DNA from: Terriglobales bacterium | GTDB lineage: Bacteria; Acidobacteriota; Terriglobia; Bryobacterales; Bryobacteraceae | NCBI GenBank assembly: GCA_027485675.1 | Contig: JAIXQP010000013.1 | Location: 1-52,789 of the forward strand | Length of the DNA stretch: 52,789 nucleotides | Direction of reading: 5' to 3' | Part shown: positions 39,389 through 49,938 of the stretch, in pieces | Layout of the letters: every line of letters begins with the position of its first letter | How positions within the stretch are numbered: the stretch's first letter is position 1 | Program-made: the position numbers and the translations under genes | Notes under the pieces: model-generated | The model's database searches: none | What the model was told of the DNA's origin: nothing | The model's input: only the letters and a program-made list of their open reading frames with translations

Positions 39389-42378
39389 GCGAACTTCCTC
39401 AGCACCCGGACGATGGCGGGTGAGTCAAGCATGGTGAGGGCGAATTCTCCCGTGGTGACGGCGCGTCCATCGTTAACAGCACGGAGGCTATCCGACAGAA
39501 GCTGGAATAAATTGAAAAGGTCGAGCACCCCGGCCGACTCGTCGCCGCGCCAGCAGATGCCTTCAATGGGAACGGTTTCGTTGCTTGGAAGCTTGTGCGC
39601 GGCGTCGTAGAGGATCTTGGCGACCTTGCGGGCGGACTCCTCATCGAGAGTGGTGCCAGCGGACGGGATGCCGGCCTGCAGGTCGAGCAGTTCTTTGCCC
39701 TCCCATTCGCGTTGGCCTTCCTTCCACCGCGCCGCCCGGCGCTTGAGGGCGTCCTGGATCGTTTTGTCGGATTGAGCCTCGATGTGTGGCGTTAACTCTT
39801 TCACCGAAAGGCTCGCCTTGACGACGGTCTGCACGAACAGTCCGGTGTTCGGATCGCGGACGTCCTTGTGCCAGTGACCGTCCTCGCCTTCGAGACCGAA
39901 GTGCAACATCTGCGGCTGGACGTGCATCTCGAGTATTTCGACCTCGCTCGGGTCCTCAAACAGCAGCAGAAGGATGTCTGGAGCCAGATGGGTCTGGCGC
40001 ACTGCGGTCAATTCGCGATAGGGCAGCCCACTGCCCCCCAGGTCTGGTACGGACTGCCAACTGGCATCCTCGGGCCGGACCGTGCGGACCCAGCCGCGGA
40101 CCACCAGATCCGGCCAATCCTTAACCACCGACGAGCGGATGAGCACGCCGGACAGGCGCGGGGGCGGCGCCAGTTGTTCGAGATGGACCTCGTGCTGAGC
40201 GTGGTCGGCGGCATGAACGCGGGCGATGCTCAAAGCGCCATCGCGCAGAGATTCTATCCAGCCGGGGTCGACGGTGAAGAAGCGCAGCGACTCGGCCGGA
40301 AGCATGCGCGGGTCCGGAACGAGGTAACAGAACGGCACCCCTTCAAGAACAGCGAGTCGATCCAGCCAATCCCGAATCGTGGCCGGGATCCGAGTGTCCA
40401 CCGGCAGCGGATGAGCGATCGAGAACTGGGCGTCGAGGCGCCTGCGGAGGGCGTATTGCGCCTCGCGATGGGCGCGCTTCCAAACGGCCAGCTCATGGGA
40501 AAATTTGCGGTCGCTGAGGGCCAATTGTCGCCCCAGTTCCCAAGCCGCTGCCCAGGAGGTGTCGAACAGGCCCGAGGGCTCATCGAACAGCAGCAAGGCA
40601 TCGGCGCTCGAAGCCGGCAGATGTGGCAACGCCGGCGCCGGTGGCAGCGCCGCGGCGAGGGGACCGCGATACCAACTGATCGCCGATTCGCCGCTCCGCA
40701 GATGGTGCGGCAGCGCCACGTATCCGGCGTCGAGAAACTCGCGCGCCGCGGCCGGCGTCGAGTCGTTTTGCGGCAGGCGGAGGCAGCCGTCGATACCGGC
40801 TCCCGGCAGAATCGCCACGCCGCGGGTGCCGAAGTGGCCGTGATCGTCCTGGTCGCACGTGAACGTCCAATGATGGAGGCTGACCAGGCGGACCACCGGG
40901 TCGTGATCGTCGTCCTTGCCGAAGCGGTATCGGACCTCAGGGCGTAGGGTCAACGTCACGGTGTCGATCTCCTTCCGCCTGTTCGCCTCGACGATCAGCT
41001 TGCGGGAGACGCCATCGAAAACCCACCAGCGCTCAAAACGGATGGACCTTCTGTCGCGCAAACGGTCGCGCCAGATTTTGTCGGGCAGCACCGCATCAAG
41101 AATCGAGTCAGCCGAGAGCCCGGCGTGGGCGGCCAGGGCAGACTGGTGGAAATAGACGGGCCGAAGTCCCTGGCGATAGTGGGCGCGAACGGCCGTTGAG
41201 GGAAGTCCGTCGAAGAGATGACGGAGGGCTTCGGGTAGGGGTGGAGGCTTGGTGGTGTCGTCTTTTTTGGCGTCGGCTTTCGCCCCCTTGGGATCGGCAT
41301 GCTCGGCCGGGGCGGGCTTGGGCTTCGGCTTCGGAGCCGGCAAAATGTCCACTAGAATTTCGATGGTCGCTACCCGCTTGCCGCGCTCGTCGAGGATCAT
41401 CGGCTTACTGACCGCTAGCTTCGCCAGTCGGGTTTCGTCCAGTTGAATGGTTTGATCGGTGATTGCGGGGTCGAAGTGCAGAGCTGGAAAATCGCCCGGC
41501 ATCGGTGCAAACAGCTCCGGCTTCTCGCCGGCGCAGCGGAGTTCCACTTCGAGAGTCTTGAGCTGGTTGGCGGCGGCGCGGGCCTCCTGCGGAGAGGCTT
41601 TTTGCTTGCCTTCGAGCTCCGCCACCGCGGTCTTGATGCTGTCCCAGGCTTCGTTCAAGCAGGCAGTGACAGGACCGTCCGCTTCGGCCGGAGCCTTCCG
41701 ATCCTGGAAGTAGGCATGTTCGAGTGACACCAGATGGGCCGTGCAAACGGAGCCATGTTTCGCCATTCGCTGACCGATGATCACGGCCCGGCTGCGACCG
41801 GCTCCGCCATCCGCTGGGACGATCTCCCGGAAGTGGGCGTTGAGGCCGAGATCCTCATAAGTCGGGATCTGTGCCTCGAGCACGGCCCGCGGCACAGAAA
41901 CAACGCTCGCCCGGGCTGCCGGGTCATTTACGATCTCCGTGCCCGCGGTCTTCTCCAATTCTCCGGCCGCGATGGTTTCGAACTTCGTGACCTCGTCGCC
42001 GACGAACACCAGCACCGCTAACCAACTCGGCGTCAAGGGTTCTTCATGTCCTTCGCCATGCGGGGAGCGCTCCCACGGCAATGTTTCGCGCTTCAGTACA
42101 ACGTGCGGAAGGACGCGGTCGAACGGCCCCTTTGAGCCCGGGGGAGGAAAGACGTGCTCCACCAGACCCTGAGCTAACGACCACCGATCGCCGCTGACCG
42201 TGAAGTTGGCAGTGACCACTTCAGTTCGATTTTCCGCCTTGGCGTCGCCTCCTGGATCCTCGAGGGTAAGCCTGATCTCCGCCATGTAGTCACCGTCGCG
42301 CAAGGGCGGGCGGACGGACTCAACGAACCGAATTTGATCATCCGGCGATGTGGTGGGAGGCGCGAGCGAGTTAGCCAT
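39385..42378 (-). CDS. Large protein of unknown function (997 residues)
   Basis: The start at 42378 (MANSLAPPTTSPDDQ) overlaps the upstream stop by 8 bp; the longer in-frame reading is low-complexity. The protein has a beta-rich N-terminal part (YMAEIRLTLEDPGGD, FTVSGDRWSLAQGLVEHVFPP), a helical middle, a linker rich in K, P and A (PAPKPKPKPAPAEHADPKGAK) and a C-terminal half with many Arg/Trp motifs. No catalytic motif is recognised. It is encoded between the DUF6603-like and 1540-residue proteins with overlaps on both sides, so it is probably a partner in the same assembly. Confidence 0.72.
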   Translation of the reverse strand: MANSLAPPTTSPDDQIRFVESVRPPLRDGDYMAEIRLTLEDPGGDAKAENRTEVVTANFTVSGDRWSLAQGLVEHVFPPPGSKGPFDRVLPHVVLKRETLPWERSPHGEGHEEPLTPSWLAVLVFVGDEVTKFETIAAGELEKTAGTEIVNDPAARASVVSVPRAVLEAQIPTYEDLGLNAHFREIVPADGGAGRSRAVIIGQRMAKHGSVCTAHLVSLEHAYFQDRKAPAEADGPVTACLNEAWDSIKTAVAELEGKQKASPQEARAAANQLKTLEVELRCAGEKPELFAPMPGDFPALHFDPAITDQTIQLDETRLAKLAVSKPMILDERGKRVATIEILVDILPAPKPKPKPAPAEHADPKGAKADAKKDDTTKPPPLPEALRHLFDGLPSTAVRAHYRQGLRPVYFHQSALAAHAGLSADSILDAVLPDKIWRDRLRDRRSIRFERWWVFDGVSRKLIVEANRRKEIDTVTLTLRPEVRYRFGKDDDHDPVVRLVSLHHWTFTCDQDDHGHFGTRGVAILPGAGIDGCLRLPQNDSTPAAAREFLDAGYVALPHHLRSGESAISWYRGPLAAALPPAPALPHLPASSADALLLFDEPSGLFDTSWAAAWELGRQLALSDRKFSHELAVWKRAHREAQYALRRRLDAQFSIAHPLPVDTRIPATIRDWLDRLAVLEGVPFCYLVPDPRMLPAESLRFFTVDPGWIESLRDGALSIARVHAADHAQHEVHLEQLAPPPRLSGVLIRSSVVKDWPDLVVRGWVRTVRPEDASWQSVPDLGGSGLPYRELTAVRQTHLAPDILLLLFEDPSEVEILEMHVQPQMLHFGLEGEDGHWHKDVRDPNTGLFVQTVVKASLSVKELTPHIEAQSDKTIQDALKRRAARWKEGQREWEGKELLDLQAGIPSAGTTLDEESARKVAKILYDAAHKLPSNETVPIEGICWRGDESAGVLDLFNLFQLLSDSLRAVNDGRAVTTGEFALTMLDSPAIVRVLRKFA

Positions 42379-45300
42379 TGGCCTGATTCCTCCGAAGGCG
42401 CGGCGTCGCGCGCAAGTGTTGCAGATAGCCGCTCGTCGCCGTGACGCGGACGGGGTCAAAGCCGAGTGCGTCCAGCAGTTCCGCACGAGAGCTGGCCGGA
42501 TGATCGAGAGCCTGGGTGACCTCTGCCTGGATAGCGGCCCGCTTGGTGCGATCGGCGGTGGGCGGGGCCGCGGCGACAACGGTTCGCGCGCGCGCCTCTT
42601 GACAGCGGCCCTGCGGGTCGAAGCTCAGCTGAGCGCGTCGGATGGACGCCGAGGCGCCCGGCACGGGAAGACTCGCGGGCTTGATCAGCAATTCGCCGGC
42701 TCCCGGCACGGTGCGCGGGCTGGCGGCATTCTGTAGCCCCTGGCCCCATAACGCGCCCGGGAAGGCCTTCGGCGCGAGCTTAATATCAAACTCGTCCTCC
42801 ACCAAGTCGCCATCGCGATGCTTTATGGTCACCGCCATGGTGCACTTGGCCGGTGCCGTCCGGCCCATCGGGGCGACCCCTATGGCCGACGAGTCAAACG
42901 CCTGCGGCTCACCATTGGCGCCTGTCCTCAAATGCGTCACCGGTGTGGCCGAGGCCACATTGAGCTCGAACTTACGGGGATCCACCACGGTCCACTCCAC
43001 CTGATCAACCGTTAGGGTGCGGATCCGCCCTGTGGTCACGTTGGTCTTGCACAGCTTACCCGCGGGGGGCAGAAATGCCGTGCGGAACTCCTCCCAACTG
43101 ACCGGCGCCGGCCCCCGCCGGGAGCCGCCGAAATCGATCGCGAAGCTCACCGGTCCATAGGAGAAATGCGCCCGGCCACCCATCTTCTGGTCGACCTCGC
43201 TGCACGGGCCCCAGAGTTCGACCCCGGCGCCGAGGCTGAATGTGATGGTGCCAAAAATGGAGTCATAGCTGGCGCCAATCTCGATGTTCATCGACATCGC
43301 GAATTGAACCGGCTTCCACTGGGCCAGAAAATCCGCCTGCAGCGTAAACCAGGCGCGCAGTCCGCCGGATTGCCAGGTGGCGCTGAGGCAGCCACCGCCC
43401 ATGATGGCGACCGGCGTGAAGGCGTAATACAGCTCACCGCGAATGGCGATTTCCGATCCGATGTTCCAATGGAAACCGAGGCGGGGCGGACGCGGAAAAT
43501 GCGCGGGAATCGGGAACTGCGGATGATAGCCGCCCAGGGTGTAAACGAAGTCACCGGCGTGGTCGCCACGGGCCCAAAGTCCAGCGGCAAACCCACCTTG
43601 CAGATGGCAATCGGGCGACAGCACCCAGGACAGGGGAGTGAGCTGGGCCTGGAACAACGCCACGCCCTCGTCGGGGTCCACCGTCGCCAGCACATTCAGT
43701 TCCAGGAACGCCACCCATTCCGGAGAGTCGCTGGGCAGCTTGAGCGTCGCCACCCCCATCAGCGCCAGTTGCACCCGTTTGCGTTCGAGGTCAAGCATCA
43801 CCACCAGCAACGCGAAAACGTCAACGACGCGGAAGGAGTTGAACTTGATGCCGGCGGCAATGAAGATCGCGCCGATCTCCGGGTGAATGGAATCGTGCAG
43901 CTTCTGCAGTTCGGCGCCCAGACTGTCGGCCGGACTCGGTTCCAGCCCAGTCGGCGCCATGGCCGGCGAGCCCGTGGTTTGACTGATCGCGTCCTTGACG
44001 AACGGGAACTCGTGCACCTGGTCGATCGACGGCACAATCAGGTGGCGATTGAAGCCAAACCCTGCCGCCAACCCCTCCACGAAGAAGAACACCGGCCCCC
44101 CGAGGGGAGCGTTCAAGATGCCGTAGATGAACATCGACGGGTGCCCGTCGAGCATCGTAAACGCGCCCAGCGCGGTGAGGCCGAACTCGCCCAGGATCAG
44201 CGAGGCGCGGCCAACGAAATCGCCATCCAGATTGGCGAACGCGGCCGAGATCTCAAGGCTACCCGAGCGAACTTCGAGACCCAGGCCGGTCAGGGCAAAT
44301 GCCAGGCCGTGATCCTTGAGGTTATAACTGGCCTCGAGACCCATCACATCGAGCGACAACGGCCCGACGGAGATGGCGCCATCAAAAGCGATCTGCACTT
44401 CGTCGCCGCGTAATCCAACGCCGATCCGGCGCAGGTTCAGCACCTTCCCGAGCCGTTGATTGGCCTCGATCCAGTGCACCGCGGTGGCCGCCTTGGTGGC
44501 CGCTGTGAGGGGGGATGCGGAGGCCTTTTGGGGCTTGCCGTCGCTACCGAGGCGCGCGGTGGGCGAGCCCAGTTGCGGACTGAGCGGACTCTGGTGGCCG
44601 GCCAGGTCGAGGTCCAAATGCAAACGATGCGTGCCCAGCATCATGGCGGTCGTGAGGGTCAGCTGCTTGGCCTGCAGCTCCTCATCCGGCAGCAGCGGCG
44701 CACCAGGCGGACACAGCGCGTGAATCGTGGCGATGCGTTCCTTCGAGAAATCGCCGGTGGTATAGATCGGTGTGAAACCCAGCGTCAGGCGGTGCTCATC
44801 GCGGAAGGCCGCTCCGACCAAGGGCAGATTGCCCAGTGCCGCCAGGTCGATGCCAATGTCCATATCGGCGGCCAGCAACATCTCCGCCTTTTCCTTCTTT
44901 TCCCGTTCGCGGACGACAATCGCACTCTTGATCGGCAGGATCAGGCCGTTCAACTCCTCCGGTGCCACATCGGCTCCGGCGAACGCCTTCACCAACTCGC
45001 CCAGCGAAAGCGGACCACCACCATGATTGACGTAGCTGGCGATGAGGTCGGAGTTCCCGCCGTCGCGAGCGAAGATCAAATCGAACTCCACCTCACCGGC
45101 CTTGAGCGAGCCGCTAAAGCGGACTTCGAAGCTCGGCGCCGCGCCCTCGGGCACCGCCTCGGGGTAGCGCTCCAGAGCGAGTTCCACGGTGACCGTCGAG
45201 GAGAGCTCAATCGTGCAGTCGGCGGCGAAGGCTTGGGTGTGGGTGTCGTAGCGAACGCCCAGGTGGGTGAGCTGCTCCTGTAGTAGCGGGCCCAGGTTCT

Positions 45301-47215
45301 TGACGGCGTCGCCCATGCCGAGCTGCGTTGCGACATCCGCAACGCTGAGCCCGCCATCGACCTCCACCGAGCCTTCCATCCGCCATCCCAGTCCGGAGCC
45401 GGCGTGAACAGCCTGCACATGGATGTCCACCGAGTCAATCTTGGCCGTGCCGCTGAAATCAGCCGCCAGGGAACCGTCCTCGCCGCCGACGTAGTCGATG
45501 CCCAACTGAACATCGTGCAGTTGAAACGCGCCGTAAGTCCATACATCATTCAGCTCAAGGTGAACGGCGACAGACCGTGCGGCGGCATCAAACCGGATCG
45601 AAGCATCAACGAGCTTGAGATTCTGGAAACCATGCGGCGGCAGATGGAAGTGCTCAAACAGCGGATTCAGCGCGAGCTCGCCACAAAGGTCCACGCTCCC
45701 GCACAGCGAAGGGACCTGGACATCAATCATCCAGTCCGCCTCGAACACTTTGATCGTGTCGCGGATGCGGATGTCGACCGCTTCGCCGATGACGACGTCG
45801 ATGTCGACCGGGGCGATCTCGAGCAGTCCTGGCAGGATCACCCAATTGCCGCCCGCCGAGCCAACGCGGAATCCGGCGCTGAAGCGCTTGCGGTGGAAGG
45901 GAGGAAGCTCCGTTTCTTCCGGCTTCTCCTCCAGAATCTCCAGCGCCATGTGGAAATCAAAGATCGCCAGCTCGTGGAGGAAGCCAGGGAGTTCGAAGGA
46001 GTTGACACCCATCCGATGGACGAGTTCCTCGATCATCTCACCGAACAGAATCGGCTGGCCGGGCGTAACCGATCCCTCCACCAGCACCTGGGTTTGGCCC
46101 GTAAACAGCGGGCGGCGCTCCGCCAGCAGGCTGATGGCAAACTCGCTCGGCTTCCCGGTGAACAAGCGCAGCGAACAGCCAAAGCGGATGTCGGTTTGGA
46201 CACGGTCGCCGCTGCCGGAACGTTCCAGATGGAAGAACAGATCTTCGAGTGCGAACTCGGAGAAAATCTTCCAATGGCCGTCGACCTCGCAATCGAACAG
46301 GAAGTGATGCTCCTGTTTCGGCTCGTAGGCCAGACGCAGGATTTTCAGACGCAGCTCGGAGGGCCAGAACGCTTCCTTCAGGCCGAAGTCCGCGAAGAAC
46401 TCGCGAAGGGTGGGTTGCGCTTTTGCGGTATCCAGCTCGGCGCTCACGGCCACATCGGGAAAGCTGATGCTGCCGATCAAGTGCGTGTTGCTGCCCACGA
46501 GGATCTCGCCCGCCAAGCTGAGCGTGGGCTGGCCCGCTTCGTGGCCGCCGGCCCACATCCGTCCCACGCCGGCCGCCAAATGCTCAAACTTCAGCACTCC
46601 CGGGAAGAGTGTCCAGTCGACGTCGAACTTGAAGTAGACGCGTGAGCTGTCGAGGAGTAACTCCTCCGCGCCGATCAGCACCAATTGAACGCCGTCAATC
46701 GGCGGACCGTCGCCGCTAATGCTGGGGCCGCCGGGAATAGCCAGGGCGGCCTCGTCCAGCAGTTTGCTGACGGTGTCGCCCGCCCCTAATTCACCCATTT
46801 CCCGCAGATGCGGCAGCGGGACTTGAGCCGCGGCCGGCTGGCTCGGAGTGTCTTCGAAAACCAGCACATGGGGGTTGGCCGGACTCCAACGGCACTCGAC
46901 AGGGATCGTCGACTTGGCTGCACCGCACTGCGCCTCGGCGTGGATCGAAATGGCCCATTCGCGCTCATCGATCGGATCGGCGATCACCTTGATGTCGTGG
47001 AAGCCGACGTCGCCGTAGCGGTGACTGGTGACCCCGTTGGGGATGGTTGCGACGTAGCTGCGGTCAGGCTGGACCTTGGCCTGCCCGAGGTTGTCTTTGA
47101 CGCTGTTGGTCGGCGAGCCCGATAGCGCCACCAGAATCTTGATTAAGGCCTCTTGACCGCACAGGAAATCGTGGGCGTTGGTGGGGGGAGCGGCGGCAGG
47201 TGACGATGGCGGCAT
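42371..47215 (-). CDS. Giant DUF6603-like protein (1614 residues)
   Basis: The protein starts MPPSSPAAAPPTNAHDFLCG, 3 bp after the preceding stop. Residues about 150-900 consist of many amphipathic beta strands. The region near 1030-1060 (GGPVFFFVEGLAAGFGFNRHL) followed by VPSIDQVHEFPFV is what I remember as the hallmark of DUF6603; that label is from memory. Long alternating hydrophobic beta patterns (GELYYAFTPVAIMGGGCLSATW, ITFSLGAGVELWGP) hint at a beta-solenoid or barrel-like shell. The C-terminal 150 residues are separate and alanine-rich. Function is unknown; no signal peptide. Confidence 0.75.
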   Translation of the reverse strand: MPPSSPAAAPPTNAHDFLCGQEALIKILVALSGSPTNSVKDNLGQAKVQPDRSYVATIPNGVTSHRYGDVGFHDIKVIADPIDEREWAISIHAEAQCGAAKSTIPVECRWSPANPHVLVFEDTPSQPAAAQVPLPHLREMGELGAGDTVSKLLDEAALAIPGGPSISGDGPPIDGVQLVLIGAEELLLDSSRVYFKFDVDWTLFPGVLKFEHLAAGVGRMWAGGHEAGQPTLSLAGEILVGSNTHLIGSISFPDVAVSAELDTAKAQPTLREFFADFGLKEAFWPSELRLKILRLAYEPKQEHHFLFDCEVDGHWKIFSEFALEDLFFHLERSGSGDRVQTDIRFGCSLRLFTGKPSEFAISLLAERRPLFTGQTQVLVEGSVTPGQPILFGEMIEELVHRMGVNSFELPGFLHELAIFDFHMALEILEEKPEETELPPFHRKRFSAGFRVGSAGGNWVILPGLLEIAPVDIDVVIGEAVDIRIRDTIKVFEADWMIDVQVPSLCGSVDLCGELALNPLFEHFHLPPHGFQNLKLVDASIRFDAAARSVAVHLELNDVWTYGAFQLHDVQLGIDYVGGEDGSLAADFSGTAKIDSVDIHVQAVHAGSGLGWRMEGSVEVDGGLSVADVATQLGMGDAVKNLGPLLQEQLTHLGVRYDTHTQAFAADCTIELSSTVTVELALERYPEAVPEGAAPSFEVRFSGSLKAGEVEFDLIFARDGGNSDLIASYVNHGGGPLSLGELVKAFAGADVAPEELNGLILPIKSAIVVREREKKEKAEMLLAADMDIGIDLAALGNLPLVGAAFRDEHRLTLGFTPIYTTGDFSKERIATIHALCPPGAPLLPDEELQAKQLTLTTAMMLGTHRLHLDLDLAGHQSPLSPQLGSPTARLGSDGKPQKASASPLTAATKAATAVHWIEANQRLGKVLNLRRIGVGLRGDEVQIAFDGAISVGPLSLDVMGLEASYNLKDHGLAFALTGLGLEVRSGSLEISAAFANLDGDFVGRASLILGEFGLTALGAFTMLDGHPSMFIYGILNAPLGGPVFFFVEGLAAGFGFNRHLIVPSIDQVHEFPFVKDAISQTTGSPAMAPTGLEPSPADSLGAELQKLHDSIHPEIGAIFIAAGIKFNSFRVVDVFALLVVMLDLERKRVQLALMGVATLKLPSDSPEWVAFLELNVLATVDPDEGVALFQAQLTPLSWVLSPDCHLQGGFAAGLWARGDHAGDFVYTLGGYHPQFPIPAHFPRPPRLGFHWNIGSEIAIRGELYYAFTPVAIMGGGCLSATWQSGGLRAWFTLQADFLAQWKPVQFAMSMNIEIGASYDSIFGTITFSLGAGVELWGPCSEVDQKMGGRAHFSYGPVSFAIDFGGSRRGPAPVSWEEFRTAFLPPAGKLCKTNVTTGRIRTLTVDQVEWTVVDPRKFELNVASATPVTHLRTGANGEPQAFDSSAIGVAPMGRTAPAKCTMAVTIKHRDGDLVEDEFDIKLAPKAFPGALWGQGLQNAASPRTVPGAGELLIKPASLPVPGASASIRRAQLSFDPQGRCQEARARTVVAAAPPTADRTKRAAIQAEVTQALDHPASSRAELLDALGFDPVRVTATSGYLQHLRATPRLRRNQANG

Positions 47216-47218
47216 GGT

Positions 47219-49918
47219 TCAGTCGACGGTATTAGCTATACGCTCCGGCGTGCGCTTCGGCTTGTGTGTGCGAGCGAACGCGCTCTCGGGACGAGGCTGA
47301 GATTGCTCTTGCCGGCCGAGCGACTTGCATAGCGCCTGATGGCCAAAGCCTTTCTTGTGCCTCTCAGCCGCCTCCAAGACCCAATTCATCTCTTCCTGCC
47401 AAAGCCGAAGCACCACGTTGTATCGCTCACGACGGCGTTGCATCGGGCGATCTTCCGGCTCCGCTTCCTGCTCTTTCCCTTGTTCGATATTCTGCAGCTT
47501 TCCGATCTTTTCAACGGCTGCCGTTGCCTCCGACTCACTCCGAAACGTCGCCGCAAGGGTGACCTGTAGAGTGCTGGGCAGGTCCGTGTGCCGAGGCGTC
47601 CGAATCCAACTTTCCCAGATCTCCGAACCGGAGTGCTTCGCATAGCTGACGAGCGCGTTTTTAGCGTCGTTCCTCGTAACCCGCAGGCCGTCCGCCGTGC
47701 GCAGGGCCTCGACGTAGGCTTGCCGATTGTTCGCGCTGATCGTCGCCGCCCGCTGCTTCAGGCTGCACTCATAGATCAAGTCCAGCGCTTCCTTTAACTT
47801 TTTCCGGAACTCGGTAAGCTTCATCGCATCCTTCTGGATGGCCTCGACGTTGGTCGCCGCGGCACTTCGCTGCGAGAGCGTTTCGCCTTCCTTCGGCGCT
47901 GCCGGCTTGCTCAGGTCAAGGTGATGGGCCTTCTGGTCGAACCACTTGCCCAGTTCAAGAAACAGATATCGGTACACGCCGCCGTAGTAAAGCAGCATCT
48001 CCGGAGACGATGGCCTGCTCAATTCGCTCTCTAACAGGCTGCCAAGAGCGCCCAGGGAATCCATCCAAGCGAGGTTGAGATGGGGCAGCCACTGCTTGGC
48101 CAAAGTGCAATTCCCGTATTTCCACTCCGGCCACGTCTGGCCGTTCACGGCGGCGGCCTTCATGTCGATGGATTGCCGGTAAAGCTGAATATAGTCCCCG
48201 GTAGAAAACCGAAACCGGGCGCATTCGTCAACATCGGGGTGTACGCCCGGAACAATCAGCAGAAGCTCATCATGAGCTTCCGTATAAAAGTAGTTGTTCA
48301 CCTCGCATCCATGCAGAACCGCTTCGGCAACCCCTTCATAAAGTTGATTGAGCCAACCAGCCTGCGACAGACTTTGGTTGAGAGAGGTACGAACCCTGCG
48401 CTCGTATTCGGAGATCAGTCCCCTGTCCGGGCTGAACTTTGGGAAGAAATTGGTGAGCGGCGTCTGGCTTCGCCCACTACTGCCGCGGACGGTGGCGCTG
48501 AAGTCCGCTAAGGACGGAGCGATCGCGAACAGATCGTAGTCGGCCACGATTTCGTAGAAAAAAATCTTCTTGGGGTTCGTGGCCTGATCGCCCGGAGCGA
48601 GTTTGAATTGGGCGAGTACCGAAACCCCAACCCAGTCGCCTTCCGGCACGCCGGCCGGCAACGGCGTCAGCTTCGGAGCAAAGGCCTTCTCCTGCTGCGC
48701 ATCGATGGCCGGCATTCCTTTGGGCCGCTTCAGGTAGAGCCGATAATACTCTTGGTCCGCCTGCTTCTGATCCGGCACCAGGGAGAAGGGCAGGGCAAGC
48801 GGCTTCTTCGGATCGCTGCCTCTGCTCCCCATCAAATCAACGGCCAATTGTTGGTAGGCCTCAGCCGCCTTGACGTACTTTTCACTGAGCTCCTTCAGCT
48901 CAGCTCGTGGGGTCGTCTTGGACTTGGACTGCAGCTCCGAACCGGCGCTCTTGATGGCCGCTTCGGCCCCGTTCAAACGCCCGCCGAAAGAGGCGTCCGC
49001 CGTTTGCCGCAGAATCGCCGCCGCCGTCTCCAGTAGCTTGCCGCTCCGGCCCAGCGCCGCAACGATCGTGTCGAACTCCCCAGACGCTGGATCGGCCGGC
49101 ACGCTGGACTCTGCCAACTTGCGGGCCTTGAATGCCTGCGTCAGCGCCAGGCGTATGTTCTGGTCGTAGCCGAAGTCCTGATTGATTCGCTGAAATGCTG
49201 TACCGCCGGAGTCGGCCTGGACTTTGACGTAGAGAAACGCCATCGCCGGCGCCTGCTCTGGAAGGTCCAAAGCCTGGCCGGAAGTCTTGGACCATGCCAC
49301 GCTGGGATAGTTTTTCTGTGCATCCGGACTCACGATCTGGACGATCCAATCGGGTGGCGTGGCGTCCGCGACCTTGCTGTGCTCTTTCACCCTCGTCCAT
49401 GGCAGCACCTTCGGTATGAACCCTTGATCCGGTATCGGTATCGTCAACGGCTGGCCCGATCGTTCAAGAGTAATCTCTTGAAATGTAGCGTCCGGACCAT
49501 TCACCACCGAGACAAGTTCCCCTTGCCCCTTGCTGAAGTCATTCCAATAGCTGGGGCCTTTCGCCAATTGCTGCGTGACATCTGCCTTGGACAGAAACTT
49601 GAAGAACCCCAGATTGGACTGAATCGGATGAAACTCCGAGGATTTCAGTTTCGTGGCCAGCGTCTTGCCGGTGACGTTCTGCCCGGTTGTAAAGCCGTAG
49701 ATCACCCCCTGGTTGGTCTTGCGAACCAGAATCACGCAATTGTACAGTCCAGCCACCTCCAGGAATCGCTCGTAGGTCTCCGGTGCCATCCCCAGCGTGG
49801 TGAGGCAGATCTCTCTATAGTCCGCAACGCTCTTTGCCGGGCTGGTGGGCGTAGGCTTGAATCGGTAAATGTGGCGGTCGAGGTTGCGATCCAGGAGGTC
49901 TCTGAAGGGTGATGGCAT
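47219..49918 (-). CDS. Large protein with edema-factor/ExoY-like class II adenylyl cyclase domain
   Basis: The 899-residue protein aligns by eye with anthrax edema factor (EF) in two blocks. Block 1: ILVRKTN (R66, EF R329), K85 (EF K346), and KLKSSEF (K92, EF K353); the EF H351 position is lysine (K90). Block 2: VADYDLFAIAPSL, with the two metal-binding aspartates D460 and D462 (EF D491/D493), then HGCEVNN and YTE, giving H536, N542 and E547 at exactly EF spacing (H577, N583, E588). A roughly 230-residue insert, partly helical, separates the blocks. The C-terminal 350 residues are helical and charged. A nucleotidyl cyclase activity, perhaps needing an activator as toxins do, is inferred. No signal peptide. 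Neighbours are giant unknown proteins. Confidence 0.72.
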   Translation of the reverse strand: MPSPFRDLLDRNLDRHIYRFKPTPTSPAKSVADYREICLTTLGMAPETYERFLEVAGLYNCVILVRKTNQGVIYGFTTGQNVTGKTLATKLKSSEFHPIQSNLGFFKFLSKADVTQQLAKGPSYWNDFSKGQGELVSVVNGPDATFQEITLERSGQPLTIPIPDQGFIPKVLPWTRVKEHSKVADATPPDWIVQIVSPDAQKNYPSVAWSKTSGQALDLPEQAPAMAFLYVKVQADSGGTAFQRINQDFGYDQNIRLALTQAFKARKLAESSVPADPASGEFDTIVAALGRSGKLLETAAAILRQTADASFGGRLNGAEAAIKSAGSELQSKSKTTPRAELKELSEKYVKAAEAYQQLAVDLMGSRGSDPKKPLALPFSLVPDQKQADQEYYRLYLKRPKGMPAIDAQQEKAFAPKLTPLPAGVPEGDWVGVSVLAQFKLAPGDQATNPKKIFFYEIVADYDLFAIAPSLADFSATVRGSSGRSQTPLTNFFPKFSPDRGLISEYERRVRTSLNQSLSQAGWLNQLYEGVAEAVLHGCEVNNYFYTEAHDELLLIVPGVHPDVDECARFRFSTGDYIQLYRQSIDMKAAAVNGQTWPEWKYGNCTLAKQWLPHLNLAWMDSLGALGSLLESELSRPSSPEMLLYYGGVYRYLFLELGKWFDQKAHHLDLSKPAAPKEGETLSQRSAAATNVEAIQKDAMKLTEFRKKLKEALDLIYECSLKQRAATISANNRQAYVEALRTADGLRVTRNDAKNALVSYAKHSGSEIWESWIRTPRHTDLPSTLQVTLAATFRSESEATAAVEKIGKLQNIEQGKEQEAEPEDRPMQRRRERYNVVLRLWQEEMNWVLEAAERHKKGFGHQALCKSLGRQEQSQPRPESAFARTHKPKRTPERIANTVD

Positions 49919-49938
49919 GTCGGATCCGTTCCTCGCGA

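Noticed and set aside
30702-49918. Complete contractile injection system or prophage
   Set aside because: The tail-collar and lectin-like domains suggested it, but no sheath, inner tube, spike, baseplate, AAA+ loader, terminase, portal or capsid gene is visible.
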